From assembly GCA_019116245.1 (NCBI GenBank), contig DXCC01000006.1, positions 1-64,000 of the forward strand: DNA of 64,000 bases, in the 5' to 3' direction. The DNA is from Candidatus Tidjanibacter faecipullorum (GTDB lineage Bacteria; Bacteroidota; Bacteroidia; Bacteroidales; Rikenellaceae). The translations under genes were made by a program, and so were the position numbers. A model generated the notes under the pieces. The model worked only from the letters and a program-made list of their open reading frames with translations. It made no database searches and had not been told where the DNA came from. Shown piece after piece: positions 26,549-35,826 of the stretch; the stretch's first letter is position 1; every line of letters starts with the position of its first letter.

Positions 26549-27247
26549 TTATTTCGTGTCAATTGATTTGGGATCTATCTGTAAACCGCAGCTCATTGTC
26601 GAAGAGAGATAGATGCTAATGATATAAGAACCCTTAGCAGCGGCAGGCTTCAGCTTGAGGATCGTGCCGAGGAACTCTTTCGCGTTGTCGGCGATCTGTT
26701 CAGCCGAGAAAGAAGCCTTACCGATCGAGGAGTGGATGATACCGTATTTGTCGACTTTGAAGTCGATTTTACCGGCCTTCACCTCTTTGACGGCCTTACC
26801 TACCTCCATGGTAACCGTACCGGTTTTGGGGTTAGGCATCAAGCCGCGCGGACCGAGGATACGACCCAGTGCACCGACCTTGGCCATTACGTTCGGCGTG
26901 GTGATGATGATGTCCACGTCCGTCCAGCCGCCTTTGATCTTGTCGATGTATTCGTCCAGACCTACATAGTCAGCTCCAGCCTCTTTCGCTTCATTCTCCT
27001 TGTCGGGAGTACAAAGAACGAGAACACGAACCGTTTTACCGGTACCGTGGGGAAGGGTTACGACGCCCCTCACCATTTGGTTTGCTTTGCGGGGATCGAC
27101 ACCCAGACGTACGTCCATGTCAACCGATGCATCGAATTTCGTAAAGGTAATCTCCTTCAGAAGTTCGGCGGCCTCATTCAGCTTGTACAGCTTATTCGGC
27201 TCGACCTTCGCAAGCATTGCTTTTTTATTCTTGGTCAGCTTACTCAT
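26549..27247 (-). CDS. rplA: 50S ribosomal protein L1
   Basis: A 232-residue L1 with the conserved [20 protein letters not shown] motif and the N-terminal [12 protein letters not shown] helix. It forms the mobile stalk near the E site and binds 23S rRNA. It begins 13 nt after rplK ends and ends 14 nt before rplJ begins. Confidence 0.98.
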   Translation of the reverse strand: MSKLTKNKKAMLAKVEPNKLYKLNEAAELLKEITFTKFDASVDMDVRLGVDPRKANQMVRGVVTLPHGTGKTVRVLVLCTPDKENEAKEAGADYVGLDEYIDKIKGGWTDVDIIITTPNVMAKVGALGRILGPRGLMPNPKTGTVTMEVGKAVKEVKAGKIDFKVDKYGIIHSSIGKASFSAEQIADNAKEFLGTILKLKPAAAKGSYIISIYLSSTMSCGLQIDPKSIDTK

Positions 27248-27260
27248 CTTCGTCTATCAA

Positions 27261-27701
27261 TTACTTTTTAGGAAATTCGCCGACAACGCTGACACCCATA
27301 CTGCGTGCCGTTCCGGCAACCATGCGCATCGCCGATTCAACCGTGAAGCAGTTCATGTCGCTCATTTTGTCTTTGGCGATAGCCTCTACCTGTTCCCAGG
27401 TGATCTGGCCCACTTTCTTGCGGTTCGGTTCCGCGGAAGCGGTGCTGATCTTGGCTGCTTCTTTGATCTGAACGGCTACAGGCGGCTGTTTAACGACGAA
27501 GTCGAACGACTTGTCGCTATATACGGTGATGATGACCGGAAGAACCTTTCCTGCCTTGTCCTGGGTGCGCGCATTGAACTGCTTGCAGAAGTCCATGATA
27601 TTGACTCCCTTCGAACCGAGCGCGGGACCCACGGGGGGTGAAGGATTGGCGGCACCACCTTTGATCTGCAATTTAATAAATGCAGCAACCTCTTTTGCCA
27701 T
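27261..27701 (-). CDS. rplK: 50S ribosomal protein L11
   Basis: A 146-residue L11: N-terminal [27 protein letters not shown] region (Pro-rich thiostrepton-contact motif) and C-terminal rRNA-binding domain. It is part of the GTPase-associated centre and is needed for RelA-type stringent signalling. It lies between nusG (16-nt gap) and rplA. Confidence 0.98.
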   Translation of the reverse strand: MAKEVAAFIKLQIKGGAANPSPPVGPALGSKGVNIMDFCKQFNARTQDKAGKVLPVIITVYSDKSFDFVVKQPPVAVQIKEAAKISTASAEPNRKKVGQITWEQVEAIAKDKMSDMNCFTVESAMRMVAGTARSMGVSVVGEFPKK

Positions 27702-27717
27702 AGTTTTCCTTGGTTAA

Positions 27718-28281
27718 TTACTCTTTTTCAACTTGTACGAAACTCAATTCCATCGGAGTCTTTCTCCCGAAGATCTTCACGGAAACCGTCAACTTCTTGC
27801 GGTCGTTGTCAACGGCTTCGATGACTCCCGAGAAACTCGAGAAAGGTCCATCGGTAACTTTGACCGTTTCGCCCACAACGAAAGGTGTTTCGTTTTCCTC
27901 CTCGCCCTGACTCAATTCGTCGACCCTGCCGAGAATGCGCGACACTTCCTGCGGACGCAATGGCGTCGCAATCATGCGTTTGCTCTCCTCTTTGGAATCG
28001 CCGAGGAAGCCGAGTACATTGGGTGTGTTACGAAGTACGTACGGGATTTCTCCTACCATCGCTGCCTCTACAAGCACGTAGCCCGGATACGATACCTTTT
28101 CTTTGCTGATTTTCTTGCCGTTGCGGATCGAATAGACCTTTTCGGTAGGAATCAGCACCTGCGAAATGTACTCTTCAAGGTGGGAGTTGCGAACCATTGA
28201 TTCGATGTACTCCTTGACCTTTTTTTCCTTTCCGCCTACGGCACGTATCACATACCACTGTTTGGCGTTCTGTTCACTCAT
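27718..28281 (-). CDS. nusG: Transcription termination/antitermination protein NusG
   Basis: A 187-residue NusG: NGN domain (QWYVIRAVGGKEKKVKEYIE, YPGYVLVEA) and a C-terminal KOW domain (VGETVKVTDGPFSSFSGVIE). It binds the RNA polymerase clamp and links it to Rho or ribosomal protein S10. It is the general paralogue, as its place in the secE-nusG-rplK order shows, not an UpxY/RfaH-type specialised copy. Confidence 0.98.
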   Translation of the reverse strand: MSEQNAKQWYVIRAVGGKEKKVKEYIESMVRNSHLEEYISQVLIPTEKVYSIRNGKKISKEKVSYPGYVLVEAAMVGEIPYVLRNTPNVLGFLGDSKEESKRMIATPLRPQEVSRILGRVDELSQGEEENETPFVVGETVKVTDGPFSSFSGVIEAVDNDRKKLTVSVKIFGRKTPMELSFVQVEKE

Positions 28282-28306
28282 GATCTGTAACCTGATAATG
28301 AATTAC

Positions 28307-28501
28307 TTACCTTGCCAAATACTTGTAGACTACTTTCATGATGTTCTCGAACGAGAAGTCCATAGCCAAGATGACCACAGCGAATATCAAGGAAGCTACC
28401 ATGACGGTAATTGCTAAACTCTGCAGTTCTTTGACTGGCGTCCATGAAACTTTGTGAACCAGTTCCGAGTAGGAATCTTTGATGTAACGAATAAGTTTCA
28501 T
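28307..28501 (-). CDS. secE: Preprotein translocase subunit SecE
   Basis: A 64-residue single-helix SecE: amphipathic N-terminal helix (MKLIRYIKDSYSELVHKVSWTPVKEL) with the conserved VSWP-like VSWT segment, then one membrane helix. It clamps the SecY channel. ATG 28501 is chosen because the frame upstream runs into tRNA-Trp. It sits 25 nt before nusG. Confidence 0.96.
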   Translation of the reverse strand: MKLIRYIKDSYSELVHKVSWTPVKELQSLAITVMVASLIFAVVILAMDFSFENIMKVVYKYLAR

Positions 28502-28519
28502 ACTTATTTTTTTGTTTAG

Positions 28520-28590
28520 CAGGAATGGAGGGATTCGAACCCCCATCAACGGTTTTGGAGACCGCTATTCTACCCTTGAACTACATTCCT
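28520..28590 (-). tRNA. trnW: tRNA-Trp (CCA anticodon)
   Basis: 7-bp acceptor stem AGGAATG/CATTCCT, anticodon loop CTCCAAA (anticodon CCA), T-loop GGTTCGAATCC, discriminator G. The 3' CCA is not encoded. It lies between tuf and secE. Confidence 0.96.
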
Positions 28591-28594
28591 GTGT

Positions 28595-28625
28595 CATACG
28601 GGCGGACCGAAGTACCGCCCGTATG
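28595..28625 (-). other. Stem-loop between tuf and tRNA-Trp
   Basis: An 11-bp perfect stem (28595-28605 with 28615-28625) with a 9-nt loop, just 5' of tRNA-Trp in the transcript. No T-run follows on the minus strand, so RNA processing is more likely than termination. Confidence 0.55.
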
Positions 28626-28658
28626 TTTTGCTTGGGTGTCCAGAGGACGAAGCGAGTA

Positions 28659-29846
28659 TTACTCGATGATCTTCGTGATCTGACCTGCACCTACCGTACG
28701 ACCGCCCTCGCGGATAGCGAAACGCAGACCTACGTTGATGGCAACCGGGTAGATCAGCTCTACGGTGATCGTGGTGTTATCACCCGGCATTACCATATCT
28801 ACACCCTCCGGCAGGTGAACCTCACCGGTTACGTCAAGCGTACGGAGGTAGAACTGCGGACGATATTTGTTGTGGAACGGAGTGTGCCGACCTCCCTCGT
28901 CTTTCTTCAGGATATAAACCTCAGCCTCGAATTTGGTGTGAGGAGTGATCGAACCGGGTTTGGCAACGACCATACCACGTTTAACGTCTTTCTTGTCGAT
29001 ACCACGCATCAGCAGACCTACGTTGTCACCGGCCTCACCCTCGTCGAGCAGTTTGCGGAACATCTCCACACCCGTACAGGTCGACGTCAGGGCCTTCTCG
29101 TTGATACCAACGATCTCAACCGGGTCTCCTACGTGGATCACACCCGACTCGATACGACCCGTCAGCACGGTACCACGACCGGTGATCGAGAATACGTCCT
29201 CGACAGGCATCAGGAAGGGTTTCTCATTGTCACGCGGAGGAATCGGGATGTACGAGTCAACAGCGTCCATGAGTTCCATGATCTTCTCCTCCCACTTCGG
29301 CTCACCGTTCAGTGCACCCAGTGCGGAACCACGGATGATCGGGGTGTTGTCACCGTCGTAGTTGTAGAAGTTGAGCAGGTCACGCAGCTCCATTTCGATC
29401 AGGTCGAGCATCTCGGGATCGTCAACCATATCCACCTTGTTCATGAAGACAACGATACGGGGAACGTTCACCTGACGGGCGAGCAGCACGTGCTCACGGG
29501 TCTGGGGCATAGGACCATCGGTTGCGGCTACAACGAGGATAGCACCATCCATCTGGGCAGCACCCGTTACCATGTTCTTCACATAGTCGGCGTGTCCGGG
29601 GCAGTCCACGTGAGCGTAGTGACGGGTAGCCGTCTGGTACTCTACGTGAGCGGTGTTGATCGTGATACCACGCTCTTTCTCCTCGGGAGCGTTGTCGATC
29701 GAGTCGAAGCTACGGAGCTCGGAAAGACCCTTCTTGGCGAGAACCGTCGTGATGGCGGCGGTCAGGGTAGTTTTACCGTGGTCAACGTGGCCGATGGTAC
29801 CGATGTTCACATGCGGCTTGGACCTGTCAAATTTCTCTTTTGCCAT
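28659..29846 (-). CDS. tuf: Elongation factor Tu
   Basis: A 395-residue EF-Tu: G1 GHVDHGKT, G3 DCPGHADY, G4 NKVDMVDD, and domains 2 and 3 ending in QITKIIE. It delivers aminoacyl-tRNA to the ribosome. It follows a tRNA-Thr/Tyr/Gly cluster and precedes tRNA-Trp and secE, an ancient gene order also known from the E. coli tufB region. Confidence 0.99.
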   Translation of the reverse strand: MAKEKFDRSKPHVNIGTIGHVDHGKTTLTAAITTVLAKKGLSELRSFDSIDNAPEEKERGITINTAHVEYQTATRHYAHVDCPGHADYVKNMVTGAAQMDGAILVVAATDGPMPQTREHVLLARQVNVPRIVVFMNKVDMVDDPEMLDLIEMELRDLLNFYNYDGDNTPIIRGSALGALNGEPKWEEKIMELMDAVDSYIPIPPRDNEKPFLMPVEDVFSITGRGTVLTGRIESGVIHVGDPVEIVGINEKALTSTCTGVEMFRKLLDEGEAGDNVGLLMRGIDKKDVKRGMVVAKPGSITPHTKFEAEVYILKKDEGGRHTPFHNKYRPQFYLRTLDVTGEVHLPEGVDMVMPGDNTTITVELIYPVAINVGLRFAIREGGRTVGAGQITKIIE

Positions 29847-30069
29847 AATTTGATAGTTATTAGAATAATTAAACTATTGCTATCGTGTCGGTCCTGCGGA
29901 CCTGTTGCATTTCGCCGGGAACCGGAGGCCCCATCAGACGATAAACCGGCGATCGGGCACATTCCACCCGTTCGACCGGAAATCCCTGCCTGCTCGTGCA
30001 TCCGTTGTTTTGATTGCACAAATGCCGCATACGTCTCTCACAACGTCTGCGGCCAGGCGGCGTCCTGCA
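29847..30069 (-). other. Spacer between tRNA-Gly and tuf
   Basis: 223 nt of tuf leader. No T-loop consensus is present, so the second tRNA-Thr found at this place in the E. coli tufB operon is absent. A 5-bp hairpin (ggtcc-tgc-ggacc near 29891) is the only local structure noticed. Confidence 0.4.
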
Positions 30070-30145
30070 TGGAGCGGAAGACGAGGCTCAAACTCGCGAC
30101 CCTCAGCTTGGAAGGCTGATGCTCTATCAACTGAGCTACTTCCGC
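30070..30145 (-). tRNA. trnG: tRNA-Gly (TCC anticodon)
   Basis: Acceptor GCGGAAG/CTTCCGC, anticodon loop CTTCCAA (anticodon TCC), discriminator T as usual for glycine. The next three bases read CCA, so this is the only tRNA of the cluster with a 3' CCA in the DNA. Confidence 0.95.
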
Positions 30146-30211
30146 TTGTTTGTAAAGGTAATGCGAACCCTCATCGGATTCGCTGCCTTTACAGAAGTCA
30201 CTTTGACTTCG

Positions 30212-30294
30212 TGGGAGGAGATGGATTCGAACCACCGAAGGTAATAACCAGCAGATTTACAGTCTGCCCCATTTGGCCACTCTGGTATCCTCCC
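30212..30294 (-). tRNA. trnY: tRNA-Tyr (GTA anticodon)
   Basis: Class II tRNA of 83 nt: acceptor GGGAGGA/TCCTCCC, anticodon loop CTGTAAA (GTA), long variable arm, T-loop GGTTCGAATCC, discriminator A, no encoded CCA. Confidence 0.95.
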
Positions 30295-30344
30295 AATATG
30301 TTGTAGATCTGGCGATCGTTTTCGTTGCCCTCTCAGGCTGCTCG

Positions 30345-30418
30345 AGCCGATGGAGGGATTCGAACCCCCGACCAGCTGATTACAAATCAGCTGCTCTGGC
30401 CAACTGAGCTACATCGGC
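30345..30418 (-). tRNA. trnT: tRNA-Thr (TGT anticodon)
   Basis: Acceptor GCCGATG/CATCGGC, anticodon loop TTTGTAA (TGT), T-loop GGTTCGAATCC, discriminator T, no encoded CCA. First gene of the tRNA-tuf-secE-nusG-rpl series. Confidence 0.95.
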
Positions 30419-30432
30419 GTGTTTTGGGGTTA

Positions 30433-30463
30433 CAAAGGTAACGATAATTTTTTATTGAGCAAA
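30433..30463 (-). promoter_or_regulatory. Promoter of the tRNA-tuf operon (TTTG-N19-TACCTTTG)
   Basis: On the minus strand TTTG (30460-30463), a 19-bp spacer and TACCTTTG (30433-30440) match the Bacteroidota consensus exactly. The first tRNA begins 15 bp downstream of the -7 box. Confidence 0.8.
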
Positions 30464-30558
30464 AAGCTCGGTAAAAAAATGTCGCAGATTCCTCAAAATG
30501 CAAAGAACGGAGCTGTTCCAGAATGCGTTGTGCGCTCGGCGCAACCGCAATTCGACCG

Positions 30559-30566
30559 CAAATGTA
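30559..30566 (-). promoter_or_regulatory. Second, upstream -7 element (TACATTTG) for the tRNA-tuf operon
   Basis: TACATTTG on the minus strand, about 120 bp upstream of the first promoter, in an AT-rich gene-free stretch. No -33 match was seen. The gene-free interval 30464-30702 holds nothing else supportable. Confidence 0.4.
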
Positions 30567-30702
30567 CGATAGTTTTTGAGAATAAAAAATAGTCGTGCCG
30601 TTTTTGTGTCGAAAAAAACACGCTGGATCTTCGGAATTCGGATGAAATGTGCTTCCGAAGGTGTCTGGGTGGGAATTTCCGGGGGGATTGTTGCTGTTTT
30701 GT

Positions 30703-30733
30703 TTTGTATCGCGTATGATATTTACTATTATTG
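30703..30733 (+). promoter_or_regulatory. Promoter of the beta-barrel protein gene (TTTG-N19-TATTATTG)
   Basis: TTTG at 30703-30706, a 19-bp spacer, and TATTATTG at 30726-30733 (one mismatch to TAnnTTTG), 57 bp before the start codon. Confidence 0.55.
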
Positions 30734-30790
30734 TGAATAATTCCGGCGGGGCCGGAGAAACAGAAACTAACTTCAAAACACTAAGACAAA

Positions 30791-31414
30791 ATGAAAAAAG
30801 TATGGATGCTGATCGTTGCCCTCGGCCTGTGCGGGGCAGCGTTTGCGCAGCCGGCCCAGGGGGATCGCGTGCTGCAGGGGAGTGTCGGACTCAACGTGCT
30901 GGGACAGTTCCCGGACCCGTCGGGGACGTCGACATGGAGTCTGATTGCGATTCAGCCGCAGTACGGCGTTTTTGTCAATGAGCACTGGGCGCTGGGCGTG
31001 TCGGCTGGCTATGCGATCGGCTGGCAGGGATCGCGGACCAGCGGTGATTTCGGCAAGAATGTCGTCCGCAACAGTGTTTCGCTCTATCACATCGGTTTCG
31101 AGGCGGATTACTACCTGCGTCTGGCGGAGCGTTTCTATCTCTCGCTGGACGGTTTTGTCGGCTATGTGGGCGGTTTCATCGGGGAGACCTACAAGGTGGA
31201 TGGCTGGAAGGACTGCACGACGACTCCCATGCACGGAGCGCTGCTGTCGGTGACCCCTGCCTTGCGCTATTTCATCAACGACCGCTGGATGCTGTCGGCT
31301 TCGCTCGGCAATGTGGCGGTCGGCATCATGAGTGGAGCTGCGATGGATCGCGCCATCTACTATGCCGGGGCCAACTGGGGTCAGATTATGCTGGGTGTCG
31401 GCTTCAAGTTCTGA
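30791..31414 (+). CDS. Outer membrane beta-barrel protein
   Basis: A 207-residue protein with a signal peptide (MKKVWMLIVALGLCGAAFA, cleavage before Gln20) and alternating hydrophobic/hydrophilic strands rich in Gly, Tyr and aromatic residues, ending in IMLGVGFKF with the C-terminal Phe expected of a BAM substrate. This is the layout of small OmpW/OprF-N-like 8-stranded barrels of Bacteroidota. No function beyond outer-membrane location can be deduced. It is a single gene with its own promoter and terminator and uses an A-rich translation start region (acaaaATG) without Shine-Dalgarno. Confidence 0.8.
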   Translation: MKKVWMLIVALGLCGAAFAQPAQGDRVLQGSVGLNVLGQFPDPSGTSTWSLIAIQPQYGVFVNEHWALGVSAGYAIGWQGSRTSGDFGKNVVRNSVSLYHIGFEADYYLRLAERFYLSLDGFVGYVGGFIGETYKVDGWKDCTTTPMHGALLSVTPALRYFINDRWMLSASLGNVAVGIMSGAAMDRAIYYAGANWGQIMLGVGFKF

Positions 31415-31437
31415 GTCCGGTCCGCTCGGCGGAAACA

Positions 31438-31474
31438 GCAGGCGTGCGATTTTTCGTGCGCCTGCACTGTTTTT
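31438..31474 (+). terminator. Terminator of the beta-barrel gene
   Basis: An 11-bp stem with two G-T pairs (31438-31448 with 31455-31465), then a T-rich tail at 31470-31474. Confidence 0.6.
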
Positions 31475-31523
31475 AGGGCTGTCGGGAAAGCGGACCATTC
31501 GAAATGCAGATGCCTGGCGGGTG

Positions 31524-31560
31524 AAAAAGGAAAGCCCCGCACCGATCGGTGCGGGGCTTT
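31524..31560 (-). terminator. Terminator of mutA-mutB
   Basis: A perfect 30-bp palindrome (31531-31560). On the minus strand it is followed by CCTTTTTCAC. It lies 21 bp beyond the mutB stop. Confidence 0.88.
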
Positions 31561-31581
31561 GCCGTGAAACGGGCATGCGGC

Positions 31582-33720
31582 TTATTCGCCCATCAGGATT
31601 TCGAGGATCTTGATGGCGGCCGTAGCGATCGGGGTACCCGGGCCAAAGATGGCGGCGGCACCGTCGTCGTAGAGCTCCTGGTAGTCCTGTGCGGGGATTA
31701 CGCCGCCGACGATGACCACGATATCCTCGCGGCCGAGCTTTTTCAGTTCGGCGATGATCTGCGGCACGAGGGTCAGGTGACCTGCGGCGAGCGACGATAC
31801 ACCCACAACGTGTACGTCGTTCTCGACGGCCTGTTTGGCTGCCTCTTCCGGGGTCTGGAAGAGCGGACCCATGTCGACGTCGAAGCCGATGTCGGCATAA
31901 CCCGTGGCAACGACTTTGGCGCCACGGTCGTGGCCGTCCTGTCCCAGCTTGGCGATCATGATACGCGGCTGGCGACCTTCCTTACGGGCGAAGGCTTCGG
32001 CCATGGCCTTGGCTTTCGCAAAGTTTTCGTCTGTTTTCACTTCGCTTGAATATACTCCGGAGATGGAACGGATTACGGCTTTGTAGCGGCCGACAACCAC
32101 TTCGCAGGCGTCGGAGATTTCGCCCAGCGTGGCCCGTACCTTGGCTGCCTCCACGGCCAGTTCCAGCAGGTTGCCCTTGCCGGTCTTGACGCACTCGGTG
32201 ATGGCGTCCAGGGCGCGTTTGACAGCCTCGTTGTCACGGGTGGCGCGCAGCTCGTGCAGACGTTTGATCTGCGCCTCGCGCACGGCGGTGTTGTCCACGG
32301 CCAGGATGTCGATCGGGTCCTCCTTCTCGAGGCGGTATTTGTTCACGCCCACGATGATCTCGCGGCCGGAGTCGATGTGTGCCTGCTTGCGGGCGGCTGC
32401 CTCCTCGATACGCATCTTCGGGATGCCCGTCTCGATGGCCTTGGCCATGCCGCCGAGGCTTTCGATCTCCTGGATGTGATCCCAGGCCTTGTGGGCGATC
32501 TCGTTCGTCAGCGCCTCCACGTAGTAGGAACCTGCCCACGGATCGACCTCACGGCAGATGCTGGTCTCCTCCTGGATGTAGATCTGCGTGTTGCGGGCGA
32601 TACGGGCCGAGAAGTCGGTCGGCAGGGCGATGGCCTCGTCCAGGGCGTTGGTGTGCAGCGACTGGGTGTGGCCCAGTGCGGCGCCCATGGCCTCGATGGC
32701 GGTGCGGGCCACGTTGTTGAACGGATCCTGCTCGGTGAGCGACCAGCCCGAGGTCTGGCAGTGGGTACGCAGCGCCATGGATTTCGGGTTCTTCGGATCG
32801 AACTGTTTGACGATCTTGGCCCACAGCATGCGGGCGGCACGCATCTTGGCGATCTCCATGAAGTGGTTCATGCCGACGCCCCAGAAGAAGGAGAGGCGCG
32901 GAGCGAACTGGTCGATGTTCATGCCAGCGTTGATGCCGGCGCGGATGTACTCCAGACCGTCGGCCAGCGTGTAGGCCAGCTCGATGTCGGCCGTGGCGCC
33001 TGCCTCCTGCATGTGGTAGCCCGAGATGGAGATCGAGTTGAACTTCGGCATGTTCTTGGCCGTGTACTCGAAAATGTCGGCGATGATGCGCATCGAGAAC
33101 TCCGGCGGATATATATAGGTGTTGCGCACCATGAACTCCTTCAGGATGTCGTTCTGGATCGTACCGGCCAGCTGGTCGAGGCGTGCGCCCTGCTCCAGAC
33201 CCGACACGATGTAGAAGGCGAGGATCGGCAGTACGGCGCCGTTCATGGTCATCGACACGGACATCTGGTTGAGCGGAATGCCGTCGAAGAGCACCTTCAT
33301 GTCCTCTACCGAGCAGATCGACACACCGGCCTTGCCGACATCGCCCACAACGCGGGGGTGGTCGGCGTCATAGCCGCGGTGCGTGGCCAGGTCGAAGGCG
33401 ACCGAAAGGCCCTTCTGGCCGGAGGCCAGGTTGCGGCGGTAGAAGGCGTTACTCTCCTCGGCCGTCGAGAAGCCGGCGTACTGGCGGATCGTCCAGGGAC
33501 GCATCACGTACATCGTGCTGTACGGACCGCGCAGGAACGGGGCGATACCGGCGGCGTAATTGAGGTGTTCCAACCCTTCGAGGTCTTTCTCCGTGTAGGT
33601 TCCTTTGACGGGAATCTGTTCGGCGGTCAGCCATACGTGTTCGTCGTGGCCGCCTTTTCCGGCGTGGCAGCATTTAGCGGGTCCGCCTTCGTAGCTTATA
33701 TCTGAAAATTTTGCTCTCAT
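31582..33720 (-). CDS. mutB: Methylmalonyl-CoA mutase large subunit
   Basis: A 712-residue catalytic subunit. The TIM-barrel substrate domain fills the first 550 residues ([39 protein letters not shown]); the C-terminal cobalamin domain has the base-off/His-on motif D595-x-H597-x-x-G600, [12 protein letters not shown] and VVIVGGVIP. It interconverts succinyl-CoA and methylmalonyl-CoA with adenosylcobalamin, the central step of propionate formation in gut Bacteroidota. It lies 15 nt downstream of mutA. No epimerase, decarboxylase or MeaB gene is in the window. Confidence 0.98.
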   Translation of the reverse strand: MRAKFSDISYEGGPAKCCHAGKGGHDEHVWLTAEQIPVKGTYTEKDLEGLEHLNYAAGIAPFLRGPYSTMYVMRPWTIRQYAGFSTAEESNAFYRRNLASGQKGLSVAFDLATHRGYDADHPRVVGDVGKAGVSICSVEDMKVLFDGIPLNQMSVSMTMNGAVLPILAFYIVSGLEQGARLDQLAGTIQNDILKEFMVRNTYIYPPEFSMRIIADIFEYTAKNMPKFNSISISGYHMQEAGATADIELAYTLADGLEYIRAGINAGMNIDQFAPRLSFFWGVGMNHFMEIAKMRAARMLWAKIVKQFDPKNPKSMALRTHCQTSGWSLTEQDPFNNVARTAIEAMGAALGHTQSLHTNALDEAIALPTDFSARIARNTQIYIQEETSICREVDPWAGSYYVEALTNEIAHKAWDHIQEIESLGGMAKAIETGIPKMRIEEAAARKQAHIDSGREIIVGVNKYRLEKEDPIDILAVDNTAVREAQIKRLHELRATRDNEAVKRALDAITECVKTGKGNLLELAVEAAKVRATLGEISDACEVVVGRYKAVIRSISGVYSSEVKTDENFAKAKAMAEAFARKEGRQPRIMIAKLGQDGHDRGAKVVATGYADIGFDVDMGPLFQTPEEAAKQAVENDVHVVGVSSLAAGHLTLVPQIIAELKKLGREDIVVIVGGVIPAQDYQELYDDGAAAIFGPGTPIATAAIKILEILMGE

Positions 33721-33735
33721 CGTTGTTGTTGCTCT

Positions 33736-35583
33736 TTAGATTCCGAGTTCTTTAACGTAGCCTTTCAGGGTTTCGAGCACGTTGCTCCGGACGCTGATGA
33801 AGCGGGTGATGCCCTGTGCCTCCAGTTCGGGCTGCGAAGCGGGGGCGCCGGCCACTACGAAGATGGCCTTGTCGCCCAGCAGTTCCTTGGCCTTCGGGGC
33901 GAGGGTTGCGTAGTCGTCGTCGGCCGCGCAGATCACCACGATCTCGGCACCCGATTTCAAAGCGGCTTCGGCGCCCTCCTCAACCGACTGGAAGAAGGTG
34001 TTGTCCACGACGCGGATGCCGGCGCAGGCGAAGAAGTTGCAGGCGAACTGCGAACGGGCGCGGGCCATCGACAGCGTGCCGCAAGTGAGCATGAAGGCGC
34101 GCGGGGCTTTGCCGCTGCGGTCCACCTTCAGGCGGAGCTGCTCGAAGGCCATGCCGCCGCGGTAGGGGCGGAGCACCTTGCCCTCGCAGGCGGCGGGCGT
34201 TACGGTCTCGGCGGTGATCGCCTTGTCGGCCGTTTCGTTGAAGTTCGGGTACTGGTTGGTGCCCAGCAGGACGATGCGGCGCGTAGCCACGGCGTTGTCC
34301 TTCGCCTCGGCGGAAGCCTTTACCGCGTCGGGGATGAAGCCCTCGCGGAATGCGGCGATGTAGCCGCCCCGATTCTCAACCTCCTTGAAGAGGTTCCAGG
34401 CCTGCTCGGCGATGCTGGCCGTCAGGTTCTCGATGTAGTACGAACCGCCGGCCGGATCGACCACGTTGTCGAAGTGCGACTCGTTCTTGAGCAGCAGCTG
34501 TACGTTGCGGGCGATGCGCGAGGAGAACTCGGTCGGGCTTTCGTAGGCCGTATCGAACGGCATCACCTCCAGCGAGTGAATGCCGGCGAGGGAGGCGCTC
34601 ATGGCCTCGGTCGTGCCGCGGAGCATGTTCACGTAGGGGTCGTATGCGGTGATGTTCCACGTCGTGGTGACGGCGTGGGTAAACATCTTGCGGGCGCAGC
34701 CGTCGGCGTAGGCGTTCATGATGTTGGCCCACAGCATGCGGCCGGCGCGGAATTTGGCCATCTCCATGAAGTAGTTGGAGCTGACGCCCATCGAGAAGCG
34801 GATTGTCCGGGCCGCCTCGTCGGCGCTCAGGCCGGCGTCCATGAGGCCCACGACGTATTCGTGGCCTGCAGCGAGGGTGAAGGCCAGCTCCTGGACGATG
34901 GTCGAGCCGCTGTTCTGGAACGTCTCGCCGCCCACGGTGATGAATTTGGCTTTTGGCCAGGCCTTGTGGTAGGTCTTCACCAGCTCGGCGATGGTCTTGA
35001 AGCACTGCTGGCCCTGGTCGCCGCAGCAGAAGACGCCCTTGAGCGAGAGCTGGCGGATGATCGGGTCAAAACCGAAGAAGACGCGGAACTTGTCGGGGTC
35101 GGCACCCTTTGCCTCGGCCACGGCCAGTACCTTGGCGGGCAGCTCGGCGTCGGGCACTCCGCTGAAGGCCAGCTCCGTAGCGTTCAGGTCGATGCCGGCC
35201 ATCAGGTCGGCCACCTGCTGTGCGGAGAGTTTCTCCGACAGGTCGAATCCGATCGACTCGGCGCCCGCCTCGATGGCGTGGAGGGCGAACTCGTTGGCGC
35301 TCTTCACCTCCTTGACGGCGATGGTCTCGTGGATGCGCCAGCGGTTGTGGCAGCGGTTACCCCTCACATAGGGGAATTCGCCGCTCTTCTTGCCGAGGTA
35401 CTGGATGCCCTTGAGGTCTTCCGCCCGGTAGTAGGGGCGCACGTTGAAGCCCTCGGAGGTTCTCCAGACTAATTTTTTCTGGTAGTCGGCCCCTTTGAGG
35501 TCAGCCTTGATCACCTCTTCCCACTGCTCCGTGGAGACGGGCGGGAATTCGGTGAAGAGCTTCTCTTCCTTGTTGTTTGCCAT
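33736..35583 (-). CDS. mutA: Methylmalonyl-CoA mutase small subunit
   Basis: A 615-residue homologue of MutB that forms the heterodimer but lacks the DxHxxG cobalamin ligand motif in its C-terminal Rossmann domain, as expected for the non-catalytic subunit. Recognisable segments are WRTSEGFNVRPYYRAEDL near the start and the FSMGVSSNYFMEMAKFRA barrel segment. It precedes mutB in a two-gene operon. Confidence 0.96.
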   Translation of the reverse strand: MANNKEEKLFTEFPPVSTEQWEEVIKADLKGADYQKKLVWRTSEGFNVRPYYRAEDLKGIQYLGKKSGEFPYVRGNRCHNRWRIHETIAVKEVKSANEFALHAIEAGAESIGFDLSEKLSAQQVADLMAGIDLNATELAFSGVPDAELPAKVLAVAEAKGADPDKFRVFFGFDPIIRQLSLKGVFCCGDQGQQCFKTIAELVKTYHKAWPKAKFITVGGETFQNSGSTIVQELAFTLAAGHEYVVGLMDAGLSADEAARTIRFSMGVSSNYFMEMAKFRAGRMLWANIMNAYADGCARKMFTHAVTTTWNITAYDPYVNMLRGTTEAMSASLAGIHSLEVMPFDTAYESPTEFSSRIARNVQLLLKNESHFDNVVDPAGGSYYIENLTASIAEQAWNLFKEVENRGGYIAAFREGFIPDAVKASAEAKDNAVATRRIVLLGTNQYPNFNETADKAITAETVTPAACEGKVLRPYRGGMAFEQLRLKVDRSGKAPRAFMLTCGTLSMARARSQFACNFFACAGIRVVDNTFFQSVEEGAEAALKSGAEIVVICAADDDYATLAPKAKELLGDKAIFVVAGAPASQPELEAQGITRFISVRSNVLETLKGYVKELGI

Positions 35584-35642
35584 AACTTCTGAAAATAGTT
35601 GGTATGTATGTTGTTGTGTTGTCGTATGTCCGTATCAACAAA

Positions 35643-35650
35643 CAAAATTA
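35643..35650 (-). promoter_or_regulatory. Bacteroidota -7 element (TAATTTTG) for mutAB
   Basis: TAATTTTG on the minus strand, 60 bp upstream of the mutA start. No -33 match. Confidence 0.5.
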
Positions 35651-35789
35651 CGAATTTTTCAATAAGGGCGGCGGTTTCGTTCCGATTTTGTTAGTCGCTT
35701 CACAGCACGGGGCTCCGTGCGGGGAGGCGGCGGGCGGTGCGGCGCGTTTTTCGCAGGGGCGGAGCGGTCGGAAATCGCCTGTCAATGCC

Positions 35790-35797
35790 TATCTTTG
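35790..35797 (+). promoter_or_regulatory. Bacteroidota -7 element (TATCTTTG) for the ubiD-like gene
   Basis: TATCTTTG lies 29 bp upstream of the ATG at 35827. It also fixes the start choice, because a longer leader is not available. Confidence 0.6.
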
Positions 35798-35826
35798 TCA
35801 AGATACGGAAATAATTGCGAAAAATC

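Noticed and set aside
29807-30019. 70-codon minus-strand frame overlapping the tuf start
   Set aside because: No family features, overlaps the tuf leader and start, no promoter or start context of its own.
29847-30069. Expected second tRNA-Thr before tuf, as in the E. coli tufB operon
   Set aside because: No GGTTCGAAT-type T-arm or acceptor pairing is present in this stretch.
30387-30776. 129-codon minus-strand frame upstream of tRNA-Thr
   Set aside because: It runs through tRNA-Thr and both promoter elements, and has no family similarity.
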